Assembly (NCBI GenBank): GCA_028709135.1
Contig: JAQVXN010000096.1
Location: 1 to 7,098, forward strand
Length of the DNA: 7,098 bases
Source of the DNA: Bacteroidaceae bacterium
GTDB taxonomy: Bacteria; Bacteroidota; Bacteroidia; Bacteroidales; Bacteroidaceae
Direction of reading: 5' to 3'
Under the pieces are notes generated by a model that did not search any database, was not told the origin of the DNA, and worked only from the letters and a program-made list of their open reading frames with translations. How positions within the stretch are numbered: the stretch's first letter is position 1; every line of letters starts with the position of its first letter. The position numbers were made by a program, and so were the translations under genes. Positions 5,174 to 7,098 of the stretch are shown one piece after another.

Positions 5174-6835
5174 ATGTGTGGAATTATAGGAATTTTCAAT
5201 ATTAAAGAGCATACGGACTCGTTGAGAAGCAAAGCACTCAAAATGTCCGCCAAAATTCGCCACCGCGGCCCGGACTGGAGTGGCATTTATGTAGGAACTA
5301 CAGCTATTCTGGCTCACGAACGTTTATCGATTGTGGACCCGACTTCAGGTCGTCAACCACTTTTCAGTTCTGATCGCCAACAAATTTTGGCCGTAAACGG
5401 AGAAATTTATAATCACTTGGATATTCGCAAGCACTTTGAAGGAAAATATGATTTTCAAACAGGTTCCGACTGCGAAGTCATCTTACCTCTCTACAAGGAA
5501 AAGGGCATCAAGTTTCTGGAAGATTTGAGTGGCATCTTTGCTTTTGCCCTTTATGACGAGGAAAAGGATGATTTTCTGATTGCGCGCGATCCTATGGGTG
5601 TCATACCTTTATATATAGGTCACGATCACGACGGCAAAATATACGTTTCGAGTGAATTGAAAGCTTTGGAAGGACAATGCGAATCCTACGAGCCGTTTCT
5701 TCCTGGTCATTACTATTTGGGTAGTGAAGGAAAAATGGTACGTTGGTATCAACGCGATTGGTTTGATTATGAGGCAGTGAAAAACAATCCTGCCACGGTG
5801 GAATCGGTGCATGACGCATTGGAATCGGCCGTAAAAAGGCAACTGATGTGCGACGTGCCCTACGGCGTATTGCTTTCAGGCGGACTGGACAGTTCTGTGA
5901 TTTCTGCCATTGCAGAAAAACACGCCGGTAAAAGAATAGAATCGGGCAGTCAGTCAGGAGCCTGGTGGCCGCAGTTGCATTCTTTCGCCGTGGGTTTGAA
6001 AGGTGCCCCTGACTTGGAAAAGGCTCGCGAAGTAGCCGAACATATTGGAACGATACATCATGAAATTAATTATACCATTCAGGAAGGAATCGACGCACTA
6101 CGTGACGTTATTTATTATATCGAGACCTACGACGTGACCACCGTAAGAGCCTCCACGCCGATGTATTTGCTGGCACGTTTTATCAAAAGTATGGGCATCA
6201 AAATGGTACTTAGCGGAGAAGGTGCCGACGAAGTATTCGGTGGCTACCTTTACTTTCACAAAGCGCCCAATGCCAAAGCTTTTCACGAGGAAACCGTGAG
6301 AAAACTGGGAAAATTGCATCTTTACGATTGTTTGCGGGCGAACAAAAGTCTGGCAGCTTGGGGTGTAGAAGGGCGCGTTCCTTTTCTGGACAAAGAATTT
6401 CTGGATGTGGCCATGCGGCTCAATCCGGAAGCCAAGATGTGCCCGGGCAAAACAATCGAGAAAAAAATTGAACGTGAGGCCTTCTCGGATATGCTCCCCC
6501 AAAGCGTAGCATGGCGTCAGAAAGAACAATTTAGCGACGGAGTGGGTTATAGCTGGATAGACACCCTGAAAGCAATGACAGCACAGGAGGTTAGCGACGC
6601 TCAGATGGTACATGCCGCAGAGCGCTTCCCCATCAACCCACCCAGAAATAAGGAGGAATATTTCTATCGTTCCATTTTTGAGGAGCACTTCCCCAGCGAA
6701 AGTGCAGCTCGCAGTGTGCCCAGTGTGCCCAGTGTGGCTTGTTCCACTGCAGAGGCTTTGGCATGGGACCAGAATTTTAAAAACATGAACGAGCCCAGTG
6801 GGCGCGCCGTGAAGGACGTTCATGAAGATGCGTAA
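5174..6835 (+). CDS. asnB: AsnB, glutamine-hydrolysing asparagine synthetase
   Basis: AsnB makes asparagine in the cytoplasm from aspartate, ATP and glutamine. The 553-residue product is almost the length of E. coli AsnB. The N-terminal class II glutaminase domain (about 1-190) has nucleophile Cys2 (MCGIIGIFN), RHRGPD (29-34), HERLSIVD (48-55), NGEIYNH (75-81) and GSDCE (97-101). The C-terminal synthetase domain has the PP-loop SGGLDSS (235-241), SGEGADEVFGGY (347-358), GRVPFLD (400-406) and RQKEQFSDGVGY (448-459). The start is fixed because Cys2 must become N-terminal when Met is removed. The tail has a VPS repeat and SVACSTAEALAWD (520-532), then PSGRAVKDVHEDA, ending just before the tyrosine that I expect from relatives (VHExAY). 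It is transcribed alone in view, with a promoter at 5070-5100 and a strong terminator at 6999-7029. AsnA is unrelated in sequence, so identity is secure. Confidence 0.96.
   Translation: MCGIIGIFNIKEHTDSLRSKALKMSAKIRHRGPDWSGIYVGTTAILAHERLSIVDPTSGRQPLFSSDRQQILAVNGEIYNHLDIRKHFEGKYDFQTGSDCEVILPLYKEKGIKFLEDLSGIFAFALYDEEKDDFLIARDPMGVIPLYIGHDHDGKIYVSSELKALEGQCESYEPFLPGHYYLGSEGKMVRWYQRDWFDYEAVKNNPATVESVHDALESAVKRQLMCDVPYGVLLSGGLDSSVISAIAEKHAGKRIESGSQSGAWWPQLHSFAVGLKGAPDLEKAREVAEHIGTIHHEINYTIQEGIDALRDVIYYIETYDVTTVRASTPMYLLARFIKSMGIKMVLSGEGADEVFGGYLYFHKAPNAKAFHEETVRKLGKLHLYDCLRANKSLAAWGVEGRVPFLDKEFLDVAMRLNPEAKMCPGKTIEKKIEREAFSDMLPQSVAWRQKEQFSDGVGYSWIDTLKAMTAQEVSDAQMVHAAERFPINPPRNKEEYFYRSIFEEHFPSESAARSVPSVPSVACSTAEALAWDQNFKNMNEPSGRAVKDVHEDA
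6713..6736 (+). repeat. 9-bp tandem repeat inside asnB
   Basis: AGTGTGCCC occurs twice in tandem (6713-6721, 6722-6730), followed by a partial third copy AGTGTG (6731-6736). It encodes SVPSVPSV. The unit is a multiple of three, so slippage would change length without breaking the frame. It lies in the C-terminal tail, outside the catalytic motifs. Confidence 0.8.
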
Positions 6836-6998
6836 TTTGTGAATCAGTCTTATTATATACATTCTACTTGTATTTTTTCGTAAAAAGGAGACCTGTTACA
6901 AATATTCTTTTTAATGATAATGATTTAGACTTGTGTAAATTCATACTTATCGTATTTTGTAGTGATTACAAAATCCGATGGAACAGGTTTCCGAAATT

Positions 6999-7029
6999 AG
7001 AGGCACGAATAAAAGCGTGCCTCTTTTTT
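6999..7029 (+). terminator. strong intrinsic terminator downstream of asnB
   Basis: AGAGGCACG (6999-7007) pairs perfectly with CGTGCCTCT (7016-7024) around an 8-nt loop, followed directly by a run of six T residues (7024-7029). It is a standard rho-independent terminator for plus-strand transcription. It lies 163 bp after the asnB stop with no convincing gene between, so the asnB transcript would have a long 3' untranslated region. The last 69 bases of the window after it show nothing recognisable. Confidence 0.85.
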
Positions 7030-7098
7030 CGTTTGTTAGAATGTTCTTCCTTTTAAAAGTATGCACAAGGCTATTGTGAATTCACTTTCCCCGAAAAC

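Noticed and set aside
6098..6862. 254-codon minus-strand ORF opposite asnB
   Set aside because: It lies almost wholly antisense to the strongly supported asnB, and the translation shows no recognisable domain. It is a shadow of asnB codon use.
6868..7056. 62-codon plus-strand ORF after asnB
   Set aside because: It runs through the strong intrinsic terminator at 6999-7029 and has no recognisable motif, so it is very unlikely to be coding.
7064..7078. Inverted repeat CACAA-N5-TTGTG near the window end
   Set aside because: Five-bp arms are expected by chance and the sequence beyond 7098 is not available for context.

Overview
The window reads as chromosome of a member of the Bacteroidota, most likely order Bacteroidales. 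Three things point there: the MraY and MurD protein signatures (for example the MurD C-terminal motif LSPCCASFDLF and the extra MraY segment ending HESKVTVRFW), the lack of strong Shine-Dalgarno sites, and promoter-like sites of the Bacteroidota type (TTG, about 18-20 bp, TAnnTTTG). I cannot name the genus with confidence.

Region 1 (1-3022, + strand) is part of the division and cell wall (dcw) cluster: the 3' end of mraY, then complete murD and ftsW, separated by only 14 and 21 bp and so almost certainly cotranscribed. MraY makes lipid I, MurD adds D-glutamate to the UDP-MurNAc peptide, and FtsW polymerises lipid II at the septum. The usual next gene, murG, is absent; the cluster stops at ftsW.

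Region 2 (3023-3393) is a 371-bp gap between convergent genes with no convincing gene. It holds one orphan promoter-like site, two inverted repeats and a broken minus-strand reading frame.

Region 3 (3394-4689, - strand) is a CNNM/CorC-type membrane protein with a CBS pair, probably a divalent cation (Mg2+) transporter. A good Bacteroidota promoter lies just upstream of it.

Region 4 (4690-5173) is a 484-bp divergent intergenic region. It has a promoter for the CorC-like gene, a promoter for asnB, and between them a possible small independent unit: promoter-like site, 52-codon ORF and weak terminator. A 6-codon ORF ends 3 bp before asnB.

Region 5 (5174-6835, + strand) is asnB, glutamine-dependent asparagine synthetase, with all main catalytic motifs. 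A strong intrinsic terminator lies at 6999-7029. The rest of the window has no recognisable gene.

Overall this is mostly core housekeeping sequence. I see no mobile element, CRISPR array, RNA gene or clear new system; the least explained parts are the two intergenic regions.
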